From NCBI RefSeq assembly GCF_000515395.1, contig NZ_KI911782.1:907090-971089 (forward strand): DNA of 64,000 nt, in the 5' to 3' direction. The position numbers and the translations under genes were made by a program. The notes under the pieces are model-generated. The model saw nothing but the letters and a program-made list of their open reading frames with translations. It was not told where the DNA came from and made no database searches. Shown here in pieces: positions 50,155-58,412 of the stretch (positions are counted from its first letter, which is position 1; every line of letters starts with the position of its first letter). Source of the stretch: Jiangella gansuensis DSM 44835 (GTDB taxonomy: Bacteria > Actinomycetota > Actinomycetes > Jiangellales > Jiangellaceae).

Positions 50155-51552
50155 TCAGACGCCGTGCTCAGCGGGCACGCATCCGGACTTCACCGCGGCG
50201 GCGAGTGCGGCGTAGTCGGCCTCACAGATGTCGGCGTAGCCGCGGGCCCACTGGGCCACTGCCCGGTCGAACGAGTCCGACCGGCCCAGGTAGCCGCGGA
50301 CGGCCGCGCCGCCGGCCGACTGGCTGTGTGCCCGGGCGAGCATCCCCGCGCACAGTGCGCTGTAGGCGGAGAACTGCGACGGCTTCAGCGTCGACAGCTC
50401 GACCGATCCCTTCATGTCGCGGAACTGCCGCCAGAAGTAGTCGACCCGGGGGCGGTGCTCCGCCTCGCCGGCCCAGCCGGTGATCCAGCCGAGGAACGGG
50501 TCGGACTGCGCCTGCAGGATGCGCTGACCGGCGACGACGCGGTGCCCCTGCGTGTGTGGCTGGTCGCCGTCCGGCACGCCGTCGGGGAGCATGTCGGGCA
50601 TGCCGCCGTAGGTGGACAGCGCTGATGCCTGCGCCTCTTTGGCCTGCAGGAACAACGGCTCGCCGTGCGGGCCGACCAGCATCAGGACGTAGCAGCGGGT
50701 GCCGACACTTCCGACGCCCACCACCCGCAGCACGAAGTCGACCAGGTCGAACTGCGACAGCAGCAGTGCGATGTCCTGCCGCAGGGTGGCACGGTAGCGC
50801 TCGAACAGGACGCGTAGCTGGTCCAAGGTGGCGTGGTTGACGTGCCGGGTGACCGGCGGCTGGTCGGCGATACACGGCCGGCCGTCGGACTCGACGGTGA
50901 CGATCTTGGCGAGAACCTGCTCCGACGTGCGACCGCGCGCCTTCTTCGCGGTCTTGCGCAGCACAGAGCGGCTGTCGGCGCTCACGAGGTTCTCCAGCCG
51001 CTCGACGTCAACCTGGTAGAAGTACCGTTCCAGCGCGGTCATCTCGTAGAGCTCGCGCAGGGCGTCGCGGTACGCGCGGACGGCGGTCTCCGTAGCCTCC
51101 TCGCATGCGTTCTCGTCCATGCCGATGTCGCGCCCGCCGACGTAGACGCTGGCGGCCAGCCGCTTGACGTCCCACTCCCACGGAGCGCTGCCGGCCTCGT
51201 CGAAGTCGTTGAGGTCGAACAGCAACTGCCGTTCGGGCGAGGCGAACAGGCCGAAGTTCGAGATGTGGGCGTCGCCGCACGACACCACCTCGACCCCGGT
51301 GCGCGGCTCGGCGGCCAGGTCGTGGGCCATGACGGCGGCCGTTCCGCGGTAGTACGCGAACGGCGACTGGAGCATGCGTCCGACACGTACCGGGACCAGC
51401 TCGGCCAACCGGCTGGCATGCTGCTCGACGAGGATGCCGACGGGGTCGCGTTCGGGCGGCGCGACCACGGCGTGCCCAGATCGCGGCAGAGTGCCCCGCA
51501 GTGCCTTGCCGGCAGCTCGATCGGCCTCGACCCTGGTCACGGTGACTGCCAC
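50155..51552 (-). CDS. DUF2252 family protein
   Basis: 465 aa from GTG at 51552, preceded by GAGAGGAAG about 5 bases upstream; an earlier start at 51591 lacks a binding site. Family blocks are FAYYRGTAAVMAHDLA, VVSCGDAHISNFGLFASPERQLLFDLNDFDEA and WEWDVKRLAASVYVGGR, followed by GVGSVGTRCYVLMLVG and LFLQAKEAQASAL. The GDAHxxNFG and DFDEA boxes recall the catalytic and metal loops of aminoglycoside-phosphotransferase-like kinases, but activity is unproven for the family. It is divergent from the MFS gene. Confidence 0.9.
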   Translation of the reverse strand: MAVTVTRVEADRAAGKALRGTLPRSGHAVVAPPERDPVGILVEQHASRLAELVPVRVGRMLQSPFAYYRGTAAVMAHDLAAEPRTGVEVVSCGDAHISNFGLFASPERQLLFDLNDFDEAGSAPWEWDVKRLAASVYVGGRDIGMDENACEEATETAVRAYRDALRELYEMTALERYFYQVDVERLENLVSADSRSVLRKTAKKARGRTSEQVLAKIVTVESDGRPCIADQPPVTRHVNHATLDQLRVLFERYRATLRQDIALLLSQFDLVDFVLRVVGVGSVGTRCYVLMLVGPHGEPLFLQAKEAQASALSTYGGMPDMLPDGVPDGDQPHTQGHRVVAGQRILQAQSDPFLGWITGWAGEAEHRPRVDYFWRQFRDMKGSVELSTLKPSQFSAYSALCAGMLARAHSQSAGGAAVRGYLGRSDSFDRAVAQWARGYADICEADYAALAAAVKSGCVPAEHGV

Positions 51553-51609
51553 GGCGCTTCCTCTCGTCGTTCGTGTCGGTGCGACGTCCATCGTCGCTGA
51601 TCCGCGGAC

Positions 51610-51630
51610 TCGGCGCTCGGCGAGCGCCGA
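51610..51630. promoter_or_regulatory. 21-bp perfect palindrome upstream of MFS gene
   Basis: TCGGCGCTCG, one central G, then CGAGCGCCGA. It lies 20 bases upstream of a -10 like TAGCGT (51650-51655) that ends 8 bases before the MFS ATG, in the place of a -35 element. This is a plausible operator; no regulator gene is adjacent. Confidence 0.5.
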
Positions 51631-51663
51631 CGTTGTCGGTGCCGGGCCGTAGCGTTCCGCGGC

Positions 51664-52902
51664 ATGGCAATCGCGGCGGAGACCAGTGCTGCCGTGACCG
51701 TGCCGCGCTGGCGGGGCGGCTACGGGCGGCTGTGGTCCGCGGCGGTGTTGTCGCGCTTCGGCGATGCCCTGCGCAACGTCGCATTGCCGGTAGTCGCGGC
51801 CGGCCTCACCACGTCGCCGCTGGCGTTGTCGCTGGTGTCAGCCGCGGGCTTCCTGCCGTGGTTGTTCTTCGGGCTGCTCAGCGGCGCGCTGGCCGACCGG
51901 CTCGACCGGCGGCGGGCCATGTGGGTCGTGGACGCGGTCCGGGGCGCGTTGGTCGGCCTGTTCGCGCTGGCGCTCGTGCTCGGGTACGCACACCTCGCGC
52001 TGCTGGCGGCGCTGGCGTTCGCACTCACCACGTTGCAGACCCTGTTCGACAACGCCGCGACGGCCATCCTGCCCACCCTGGTGCCCCGCGCGGCGTTGCC
52101 GTCGGCCAACGCGCGGCTCATGACGGGGCAGGCGCTGGCCGGCACGTTCCTCGGCGCCCCGGTCGCCGGGCTGCTCGTCGCGGCGGTTGCGCCCGTCCCG
52201 TTCGCCATCAATGCCGCGACATACCTGGTGGGCGCGGCTCTCATCGCGTCGCTGCCGAGAACTACGACGACGGCGTCCGGCCCGGTCCCGGCGCCGGGCC
52301 GGGCCGCCGGCTCGACGCTGCGGGCCGAGATCGCCGACGGCCTACGCCGGCTCTGGGGCGACCACCTGCTGCGCGCGATCTGCGTGGCCAACCTGCTCGG
52401 CAACCTGGTCATCGGCGGGCTGACCGCGCTGATGGTGCTCATCATCACCCGATGGGCCGGCGCGTCGGACGTCGTCTACGGGTTGGTGATGGCCGCGTAC
52501 GGAGCGGGCGCGACGGTGGGCGGGCTGGTGGCCGCGCGGGTCGGCCGGTGGGTCGGCGGCGTCCGGGCGCTGGTGATCGCCCTGACCACGCAGACCGGCT
52601 GCCTCGCCGTCATCGGTTCGGTGCCGCACCCGGCAACGACGGCGGCCGCCCTGGGCGTCTTCGGGGTCGCCGGCATGATCGTCAACGTGCACGATGTCAC
52701 GCTGACCCAGCAACGGGTGCCGGTCGACATGCTCGGCCGGGTCAGCGCGGCCAGCCGCACCGCGGGAATCGTCGGCGCACCCGCCGGCGCGGTGCTCGCC
52801 GGCGTGCTGGCCCAGGCCACCGACGTCAACGTTCCGGCGCTGGCCGGTGCGGGTGTGATGGCGCTCGCCGCGGTGGCCGTGGTCCGCGGCGGCCGCGCCT
52901 GA
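51664..52902 (+). CDS. MFS transporter
   Basis: 412 aa with about 12 hydrophobic helices. The loop 2-3 signature is GLLSGALADRLDRRRAMWVVDAVRG and the first helix is LWSAAVLSRFGDALRNVALPVVAAG, which places it with the EntS/MFS_3-like exporters that include macrolide and siderophore efflux pumps. The central loop (TTTTASGPVPAPGRAAGSTLRAEIADGLRRLW) is typical. The substrate is unknown. A palindrome upstream suggests repression by an unlinked regulator. Confidence 0.9.
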   Translation: MAIAAETSAAVTVPRWRGGYGRLWSAAVLSRFGDALRNVALPVVAAGLTTSPLALSLVSAAGFLPWLFFGLLSGALADRLDRRRAMWVVDAVRGALVGLFALALVLGYAHLALLAALAFALTTLQTLFDNAATAILPTLVPRAALPSANARLMTGQALAGTFLGAPVAGLLVAAVAPVPFAINAATYLVGAALIASLPRTTTTASGPVPAPGRAAGSTLRAEIADGLRRLWGDHLLRAICVANLLGNLVIGGLTALMVLIITRWAGASDVVYGLVMAAYGAGATVGGLVAARVGRWVGGVRALVIALTTQTGCLAVIGSVPHPATTAAALGVFGVAGMIVNVHDVTLTQQRVPVDMLGRVSAASRTAGIVGAPAGAVLAGVLAQATDVNVPALAGAGVMALAAVAVVRGGRA

Positions 52903-53002
52903 CCGCATGATCAGGAGGAATGCCGGTGAGACTGGTGCGCCCGTGTGAGGCTCCCCACGTCGGCTGGCCTCCGGGCGTCCCGCACCGGTAGTGTTCACAG
53001 CA

Positions 53003-53160
53003 GCGAAGGGGAGTAGCCCCCAATGTCGCGGTCGACACACTGACGCCGAGTCTGGCGTCCGGCCGCGCGGCCTCGAACTCGAGGCGGGCGAGACCTTCGA
53101 CCCATGGCAGCAATGCCGGGTCGGAGTCTCGCGTCTTCCGGTCCGGCGTGATCGGAAGGA
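53003..53160 (+). ncRNA. yybP-ykoY manganese riboswitch with ribosome-site hairpin
   Basis: The motif's conserved first loop GGGGAGTAGC lies at 53008-53017. The second conserved part is AGACCTT within helix GCGAGAC/GTCTCGC (53088-53094 with 53126-53132), capped by CGACCC/GGGTCG (53098-53103 with 53118-53123). This is the aptamer known to bind Mn2+, and it is a frequent leader of TMEM165/GDT1 genes. After it, CTTCCG (53135-53140) pairs with CGGAAG (53153-53158), which contains the ribosome binding site GGAAGGA. CTTC there can instead pair with GAAG at 53005-53008 to close the aptamer, which would free the site when Mn2+ binds. That switch is inferred. Confidence 0.85.
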
Positions 53161-53165
53161 AATCG

Positions 53166-53753
53166 ATGGCCGACCTCTGGGCCGCGTTCCTCGTGAGCTT
53201 CGGTGTCATCTTCGTCGCCGAGCTCGGCGACAAGTCTCAGCTCATGGCCCTCACGTTCGCCACCCGCTTCAAGGCGTGGCACGTGATCCTCGGCATCACC
53301 ATCGCCACCACCATCGTCCACCTGGCGTCGGTGGCCATCGGTTTCGGGCTCGGTGCGGCGCTGCCAACCGGCTGGATCAACGTCGTCGCCGCCGTCGCGT
53401 TCTTCGGTTTCGCCGCCTGGACGTGGCGGGGCGACACCCTGACCGACGAGGAGAAGGGCAAGGCCGAGCGGGCCACGCGGTCCGCGGTCATCGCCGTCGG
53501 TACCGCGTTCTTCCTGGCCGAGCTGGGCGACAAGACCATGCTGGCGACCATCACGCTGGCCACCGACTACGACTGGGTCGGCGTGTGGATCGGGTCCACC
53601 ATCGGCATGGTGGCCGCCGACGCCCTGGCCATCGTCGTCGGGCGGATGCTCGGGCAGCGGCTGCCGGAGCACGTCATCCGCTACGGCGCCGCCGCCCTGT
53701 TCGTCCTGTTCGGCATCTGGCTGCTGATCGAGGGCATCGGCGAGCTGGCGTGA
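53166..53753 (+). CDS. TMEM165/GDT1 (UPF0016) family manganese exporter
   Basis: 195 aa from the ATG that follows GGAAGGA; an in-frame ATG at 53148 is inside the riboswitch hairpin. The two inverted family motifs are both present: ELGDKSQ at residues 19-25 and ELGDKT near residue 119, each at the end of a membrane helix. Six helices are visible in two repeats of three. Members move Mn2+ or Ca2+ in exchange for protons. The yybP-ykoY leader supports manganese export. It appears monocistronic. Confidence 0.94.
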   Translation: MADLWAAFLVSFGVIFVAELGDKSQLMALTFATRFKAWHVILGITIATTIVHLASVAIGFGLGAALPTGWINVVAAVAFFGFAAWTWRGDTLTDEEKGKAERATRSAVIAVGTAFFLAELGDKTMLATITLATDYDWVGVWIGSTIGMVAADALAIVVGRMLGQRLPEHVIRYGAAALFVLFGIWLLIEGIGELA

Positions 53754-53799
53754 CCCCGGTCGGCAGGGCCAGCCGGCGACCGGCGGTCGGCGGCCGGCG

Positions 53800-55383
53800 T
53801 CAGATCCAGCGGTCGAACCACATGCGTGCGCGCCAGTCGTCGTACGGGATGAGCTGGTCGACGTGGATCGGATAGAAGTATGCCGCCGCGGCGAGAACCA
53901 CCAGCACGTAGCCACCGGCGATGGCCACCCCGATGGCCCGCCGGCTCGGTGACGCGTCCCGTGGACCGATGATCAGCCCGAGCGCGAACACCACCGCCAG
54001 CACCATGAACGGGATGACGGCCACGGCGTAGAAGTAGAAGATGGTGCGGTCGACGAAGATCAGCCACGGCACCCAGGTCGCGATGACCCCGGCCAGGATT
54101 GCGCCGGCCCGCCAGTCACGCTTGAACCACCACCACAGGCAGACCAGCAGCGCCGCGCAGGCTCCCCACCACAGCGGCGGCGTGCCCAGCGCGAGCACCG
54201 CCTGACTGCACCGCTCCACCTCGCAGCCGTTCTCGCCGAGGTCGAAGCTCTCGTAGTCGAACGAGACCGGCCGGCCCAGGTACAGCCACTCCCACGCCTG
54301 GGACATGTAGTCGTGGTCGTTGGTGAGGCCGGTGTGGAAGTGCCACATCTCCCAGTGGTAGTGCCACAGGCTGCGCAACCAGCTCGGGACGAGTGCCCCG
54401 AGCGTCGACGGCGGGTTGTCGGCCGCCCATTGCCGGCTCCACGCGTCGGCGGAGGCGATCCAGCCCGACCACGACACCAGGTACGTCGCCAAGGCCGCGC
54501 CGATCATCGACACGAACGCCATCGGACCGTCCCGCAGCAGCGAGTTGAGCACCGGGCTCTGGATGCCGGCCGCCCGGCGGGCACTGATCTCCCAGAGCAC
54601 CGTCATGAGCCCGAACACGGCGACGACGTAGAGCCCGCTCCACTTGGTGCCGCACGCCAGGCCGAGCATCACGCCGGCCGCGATCCGCCACGGCCGCCAG
54701 CCGAACAACGGGCCGTCGCCCATCGCCTGGCCGGCGCTGACCTTCACCGCCGCCCACTCGGCGTACCTGGCTCTGGCTTGGTCGCGGTCGACCAGGAGGC
54801 AGCCGAAGGCCGCCACGATGAACATGGCCAGGATGCCGTCGAGTACCGCGGTCCGGCTCATCACGATGGACAGCCCGTCGACAGCCAGCAGCAGGCCGGC
54901 CAGGCAACCCAGCAGCGTCGACCGGAACAGCCGCCGGCCGATCCTGGCCAGCAGGATCACCGTGACCACGCCGGCCAGCGCCACCGCGACCCGCCAGCCG
55001 AAGGGGTCCATGCCGAACACCCGGATGCCCTGAGCGATCAGGAACTTGCCGACCGGCGGGTGCACGACGAACGACGGCTCGTCCAGGAACACGTCGAGGT
55101 CGCCGTCGAGGATGCGCTCGTTGGCGTCCTCGACGAACTTGCGCGCGTGGCCGAACTCCAGCTGCGACAGCGCGTCCTTGGCGTAGTACGTCTCATCGAA
55201 GATGATCTTGTGTGGCCGGCCGAGATCGACCAGCCGCAGCACCGCCGCGATCGCGCCGACCAGCAGCGGGCCGATCCAGCCCCAGACCCGGTCCGTCGGC
55301 ATCGGCCGGTTCAACCGCGCGCGCAGCACGTCCGCGGCACGGCTGCCGCCGGACGCCTCGGGCGCGTCTACCGTCTGGGTCAC
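53800..55383 (-). CDS. protein O-mannosyltransferase (PMT family)
   Basis: 527 aa. It transfers mannose from polyprenyl-phosphate-mannose to secreted proteins. The first extracellular loop has the acidic catalytic motif IIFDETYYAKDALSQLEFGHARKF (Asp-Glu), then SFVVHPPVGKFLIAQGIRVFGM, both diagnostic. About ten membrane helices follow, ending WFDRWI. The GTG lies 6 bases after TAGGAT (leaderless). It is divergent from rsmI with 92 bases between, an arrangement also found in mycobacteria. Confidence 0.94.
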   Translation of the reverse strand: MTQTVDAPEASGGSRAADVLRARLNRPMPTDRVWGWIGPLLVGAIAAVLRLVDLGRPHKIIFDETYYAKDALSQLEFGHARKFVEDANERILDGDLDVFLDEPSFVVHPPVGKFLIAQGIRVFGMDPFGWRVAVALAGVVTVILLARIGRRLFRSTLLGCLAGLLLAVDGLSIVMSRTAVLDGILAMFIVAAFGCLLVDRDQARARYAEWAAVKVSAGQAMGDGPLFGWRPWRIAAGVMLGLACGTKWSGLYVVAVFGLMTVLWEISARRAAGIQSPVLNSLLRDGPMAFVSMIGAALATYLVSWSGWIASADAWSRQWAADNPPSTLGALVPSWLRSLWHYHWEMWHFHTGLTNDHDYMSQAWEWLYLGRPVSFDYESFDLGENGCEVERCSQAVLALGTPPLWWGACAALLVCLWWWFKRDWRAGAILAGVIATWVPWLIFVDRTIFYFYAVAVIPFMVLAVVFALGLIIGPRDASPSRRAIGVAIAGGYVLVVLAAAAYFYPIHVDQLIPYDDWRARMWFDRWI

Positions 55384-55475
55384 CGGGTCATCCTACGAGC
55401 GCCCGCTGAGAACTCGCCGGACGTGTCGGTGCAAGCCGGTGTGGCCGCCGTCGCCGGTTGCGCGAGGATGGACCC

Positions 55476-56351
55476 GTGGACCGACCAGCGCTGACCGACC
55501 CGACCGACGGCGTCCTGGTGCTGGCCGGCACCCCGATCGGCGACGTCGACGACGCCCCGCCCCGGCTCGCGCAGGAACTGGCCGGCGCTGACGTCGTCGC
55601 CGCCGAGGACACCCGCCGGCTGCTGCGGCTGGCCTCCGCGTTGGGCGTGACCATCGGCGGCCGGCTGATCTCCTACTTCGAGGGCAACGAGGCCGGCCGC
55701 ACCCCGGACCTGATCCGGCAGCTCGCCGACGGCGCCCGGGTCGTGCTGGTGACCGACGCCGGCATGCCCTCGGTGTCCGACCCCGGATACCGGCTGGTGG
55801 CCGCCGCGGTCGAGGCCGGGGTGAGGGTGACGTCGGTGCCCGGCCCGTCGGCGGTCCTCACGGCGTTGGCGGTGAGCGGCCTGCCGGTGGACCGCTTCTG
55901 CTTCGAGGGGTTCCCGCCGCGGCGGCCCGGTGAACGGTCCCGGGTCTTCGGTGCGCTGGCCGCCGAGCCGCGGACCATGGTGTTCTTCGAGTCGCGGCAC
56001 CGGTTGGCGGCGACCCTGCGGTCGATGGCCGAGGCCTTCGGGGGCGACCGCCCGGCCGCCGTCTGCCGCGAGCTCACGAAGACGCACGAAGAGGTCAAGC
56101 GCGGCTCCTTGGCCGCACTCGCGGAATGGGCCGCCGAGGACGGGCCGCTGGGCGAGATCACGCTGGTGGTGGCCGGTGCCGTTCGCGACGCGACGCCCGT
56201 GTCGGCCGCCGACGCGGCCGCTCTGGTCGCCGAGCGCGAAGCCACCGGGGTGACCAGGAAGGAGGCGATCGCCGCGATCGCCCGCGAGGTCGGCATGCCC
56301 AAACGCGAGGTCTACAACGCCGTCGTCGCCGCGAAACCCCCGGCCCCCTGA
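55476..56351 (+). CDS. rsmI: 16S rRNA (cytidine(1402)-2'-O)-methyltransferase
   Basis: 291 aa. SAM-dependent tetrapyrrole-methylase fold: LVLAGTPIGDVDDAPPRLAQEL, ADVVAAEDTRRLLRL, LVTDAGMPSVSDPGYRLVAAAVEAGVRVTSVPGPSAVLTALAVSGLP, FEGFPPR and CRELTKTHEEVKRG are all RsmI signatures. The C-terminal helix-turn (TRKEAIAAIAREVGMPKREVYNAVVA) binds RNA. The GTG at 55476 lies 6 bases after GAGGAT, implying a leaderless message; an ATG at 55458 is less likely. A 63-bp repeat copy follows 21 bases after the stop. Confidence 0.95.
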   Translation: MDRPALTDPTDGVLVLAGTPIGDVDDAPPRLAQELAGADVVAAEDTRRLLRLASALGVTIGGRLISYFEGNEAGRTPDLIRQLADGARVVLVTDAGMPSVSDPGYRLVAAAVEAGVRVTSVPGPSAVLTALAVSGLPVDRFCFEGFPPRRPGERSRVFGALAAEPRTMVFFESRHRLAATLRSMAEAFGGDRPAAVCRELTKTHEEVKRGSLAALAEWAAEDGPLGEITLVVAGAVRDATPVSAADAAALVAEREATGVTRKEAIAAIAREVGMPKREVYNAVVAAKPPAP

Positions 56352-56372
56352 GCCACGCCGGCCGACCTCGAA

Positions 56373-56435
56373 ATGATCACGTTCGGCATGGGTGTTCCCG
56401 CTCCGCCATGAATGCTTGCCTGGTACAGCGGGAGA
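56373..56435 (+). repeat. 63-bp intergenic repeat, copy C
   Basis: Begins ATGATCACGT 21 bases after the rsmI stop and ends AGCGGGAGA. It is nearly identical to copy D (TCGGCATGGGT and CATGAATGCTTGCC are shared) and has the same length as copies A and B. The internal TCCCGCT/AGCGGGA can pair. Confidence 0.85.
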
Positions 56436-56487
56436 TCGCCTCGCGCGCAACCCACGAAGCGACGCCACGCGCACTGACGTCGGCCGC

Positions 56488-56808
56488 TCAGGCCTGGCCG
56501 GTCTCCAGACGGCTGATCCTCCCGCCGACGACGGCGAACGCCCACGCCGTGCGCATCTCGCCCCAGGTGTCGTTGCGATACCGCGCCATGAGCGCCAGGC
56601 CGTCCGCCGGCTGCGTCTCGACGTCGAGGTGGCCGTGGACGGTGAAGATTTCGCGGTCGATCCACTCCTCGAGGTTCCGCTGGCTGCCGTCGTCGGTCAG
56701 GGTCGCGTCGGCGGTGAGGAGGTCGAGGAACGCGGTGCGGTCGCCGTCGTTGATCGCCGTGACGAGTGCGCGGACGGTCGGGTTCGTCAGGCCGGCGGTG
56801 GGGATCAT
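56488..56808 (-). CDS. SnoaL/NTF2-like protein
   Basis: 106 aa. ATG with GAAGGG about 8 bases upstream. The cone-shaped NTF2-like fold is indicated by PTVRALVTAINDGDRTAFLDLLTADATLTDDGSQRNLEEWIDREIF and the C-terminal strand AWAFAVVGGRISRLETGQA. Such proteins include small isomerases and cyclases, but most are unassigned. It is flanked by repeat copies C and D in opposite orientation. Confidence 0.88.
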   Translation of the reverse strand: MIPTAGLTNPTVRALVTAINDGDRTAFLDLLTADATLTDDGSQRNLEEWIDREIFTVHGHLDVETQPADGLALMARYRNDTWGEMRTAWAFAVVGGRISRLETGQA

Positions 56809-56872
56809 CGAAAGCGCCCTTCGGGTCGACAGCGCCGTCGGTGGTCAACCTACGCCGGCCGACACCAGGCGT

Positions 56873-56935
56873 CCTCCCGCTGTACCGGGCAAGCATTCAT
56901 GGTGGAGCGGGAAGACCCATGCCGAACGTGATCAT
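56873..56935 (-). repeat. 63-bp intergenic repeat, copy D
   Basis: On the minus strand it begins ATGATCACGT 56 bases after the M56 peptidase stop and ends AGCGGGAGG. It is the closest relative of copy C. It is upstream of the NTF2-like gene but has the usual orientation with respect to the M56 gene it follows. Confidence 0.85.
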
Positions 56936-56991
56936 TTGGGGGTCAGTCAGCGGGGCGGGGTCGGGCGGGGTCGGCGGGTCGGCGGGCGGCG

Positions 56992-57918
56992 TCAGGTGAG
57001 GGTGGTCGCGACGGCGGTGAGCCAGGGTGCAGCGACGGCGACCGTGGGGACGACGACGAGGGCGACCGCCGCCGCGTAGGCCAGGGCCGCCAGCAGCCAC
57101 GCCGGCACCGCGCCCGCCACGCTGCCCGGACAGGCCGCGTCGCCGCTGGCCAGCCGGCGGATGCGTACCGCCGGCGACACCGCGCCCGACCCGAGTGTCC
57201 CGGCCGGGACCGGCGCGTCGGCCAGCCGAGCCAGCGCCCGCGCCAGCGGTACCGGGCCGCAGCGGCGGCGGGCGGCGTCGTCGGCGAGCATCTCGACCAG
57301 CCCCGCGGTGGCTTCCAGGGCGGCGCGGCTGCGTACGACGCGGGGGAACGCGTTGTGCAGGACGCTGAACGCTTCGAGCACGAGGTCGTGCCGGGCACGG
57401 GCGTGCGCCCGCTCGTGGGCGAGCACCGCGTCCACCTCGGCCGGCGCCAGGCCGTCCAGTGCGGGCGTGGACACCACGAGCCGCGACGGTAGTCCGGGGA
57501 TGCAGTAGGCGACCGGCCGGGCGGCGTCGAGCACCAGGGCGCCGGGTGCGCGCTGGTCGGGCCGGCCGACGAGGTCGACGAGGTGGCGTTGGCGGCGGCG
57601 CCGGGCCCGCAACGCCATGCCCAGCGTGTGCGCCGACCACAGCAGCCGCGCCGCCACCACGAGCGTCAGGACCAGCGCCACGGCGTGCAGGACCACGACT
57701 CCGGGGCCGGGCGAGGAGTGCATCATGACGAGGGTTCCGGCCGATGCCCCCGCGCCCAGCGCGGACAGCACCGCCGCGAGGGCCAATGCCTGCCACAGGA
57801 CGAGCGCCGCTCGCGGTACCGCGAGCGGCCACCGGGCGCGGGCGAGCAGTGCCGGTGCCGGTCCGGTGAGCAGCAGCGCCAGCACCAGCAGGACGACCGG
57901 GGTGATGGTCTCGTTCAC
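56992..57918 (-). CDS. M56 family metallopeptidase (BlaR1-like, no sensor domain)
   Basis: 308 aa, GTGA overlap with blaI. Zinc peptidase motif HERAH near residue 167 in EVDAVLAHERAHARARHDLVLEAFSVL, preceded by membrane helices (VVLLVLALLLTGPAPALL, VLWQALALAAVLSALGAG, VVLHAVALVLTLVVAARLLW) and followed by at least one more. There is no penicillin-binding domain, as in mycobacterial BlaR. It should cleave or trigger loss of the BlaI repressor in response to a membrane signal. Confidence 0.92.
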   Translation of the reverse strand: MNETITPVVLLVLALLLTGPAPALLARARWPLAVPRAALVLWQALALAAVLSALGAGASAGTLVMMHSSPGPGVVVLHAVALVLTLVVAARLLWSAHTLGMALRARRRRQRHLVDLVGRPDQRAPGALVLDAARPVAYCIPGLPSRLVVSTPALDGLAPAEVDAVLAHERAHARARHDLVLEAFSVLHNAFPRVVRSRAALEATAGLVEMLADDAARRRCGPVPLARALARLADAPVPAGTLGSGAVSPAVRIRRLASGDAACPGSVAGAVPAWLLAALAYAAAVALVVVPTVAVAAPWLTAVATTLT

Positions 57919-58328
57919 GGCCCGCTGCCTGCGTCGGACGGCTGTGCGGTGTCCTCCACGGCCTCGACTGCCGCCAGGGCGGCCCGCAGCGCCTCGGCGT
58001 CGTCCACCGAGACGGAGCCGACGAACCGCAGCAGTGCCGCCGTCCGGTCGGAGCCGTCGACGGTGTCGAGCGCCTCGTGCATGAGCTCCGCGGTGAGCTC
58101 GTCGCGGGTCATCGCGGGCCGGTACCGGTACGCCCGGCCGTCGCGGATCTGTTCGGCCGAGCCCTTGCGGGCCAGTCGGTTGAGCACGGTCATGACGGTG
58201 GTGTAAGCAACCTCACGCGATCCGGACAGTGCCTCGTGCACCTGGCGCACTGTCGCGGGCTGGTCGAAGGCCCAGAGCTGCTCCATGGCTGCCCGTTCGA
58301 GCTCGCCCAACCTGGTCCGTCCTCTCAT
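57915..58328 (-). CDS. blaI: BlaI/MecI/CopY family repressor
   Basis: 137 aa. Winged helix at the N-terminus: LGELERAAMEQLWAFDQPATVRQVHEAL, then REVAYTTVMTVLNRLARKGSAEQIRDGRAYRYRPAMTRDELTAELM, the family signature, with a C-terminal dimerisation helix. It is co-translated with the M56 peptidase gene. The divergent gap to cydA holds two BlaI-like dyads, so it probably controls both its own operon and cydAB. Confidence 0.94.
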   Translation of the reverse strand: MRGRTRLGELERAAMEQLWAFDQPATVRQVHEALSGSREVAYTTVMTVLNRLARKGSAEQIRDGRAYRYRPAMTRDELTAELMHEALDTVDGSDRTAALLRFVGSVSVDDAEALRAALAAVEAVEDTAQPSDAGSGP

Positions 58329-58354
58329 ACCCCCCAGTCTACCGACCGCACGTC

Positions 58355-58395
58355 GTACTACGATGTGTCGTAGAATCTACGACAGGACGTAGTAC
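58355..58395. promoter_or_regulatory. double BlaI-type operator between blaI and cydA
   Basis: Two tandem dyads: CTACGA-TGTG-TCGTAG at 58358-58373 and CTACGA-CAGG-ACGTAG at 58377-58392. Together they form a larger palindrome, GTACTACG (58355) with CGTAGTAC (ending 58395) outside and GTCGTAGA/TCTACGAC in the centre. The half-sites resemble the BlaI consensus TACTACA. TAGAAT at 58371-58376 reads as a -10 toward cydA and TAGATT on the other strand toward blaI, so bound repressor would cover both. Confidence 0.8.
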
Positions 58396-58412
58396 CAAGC
58401 CGAGGGACGCGT

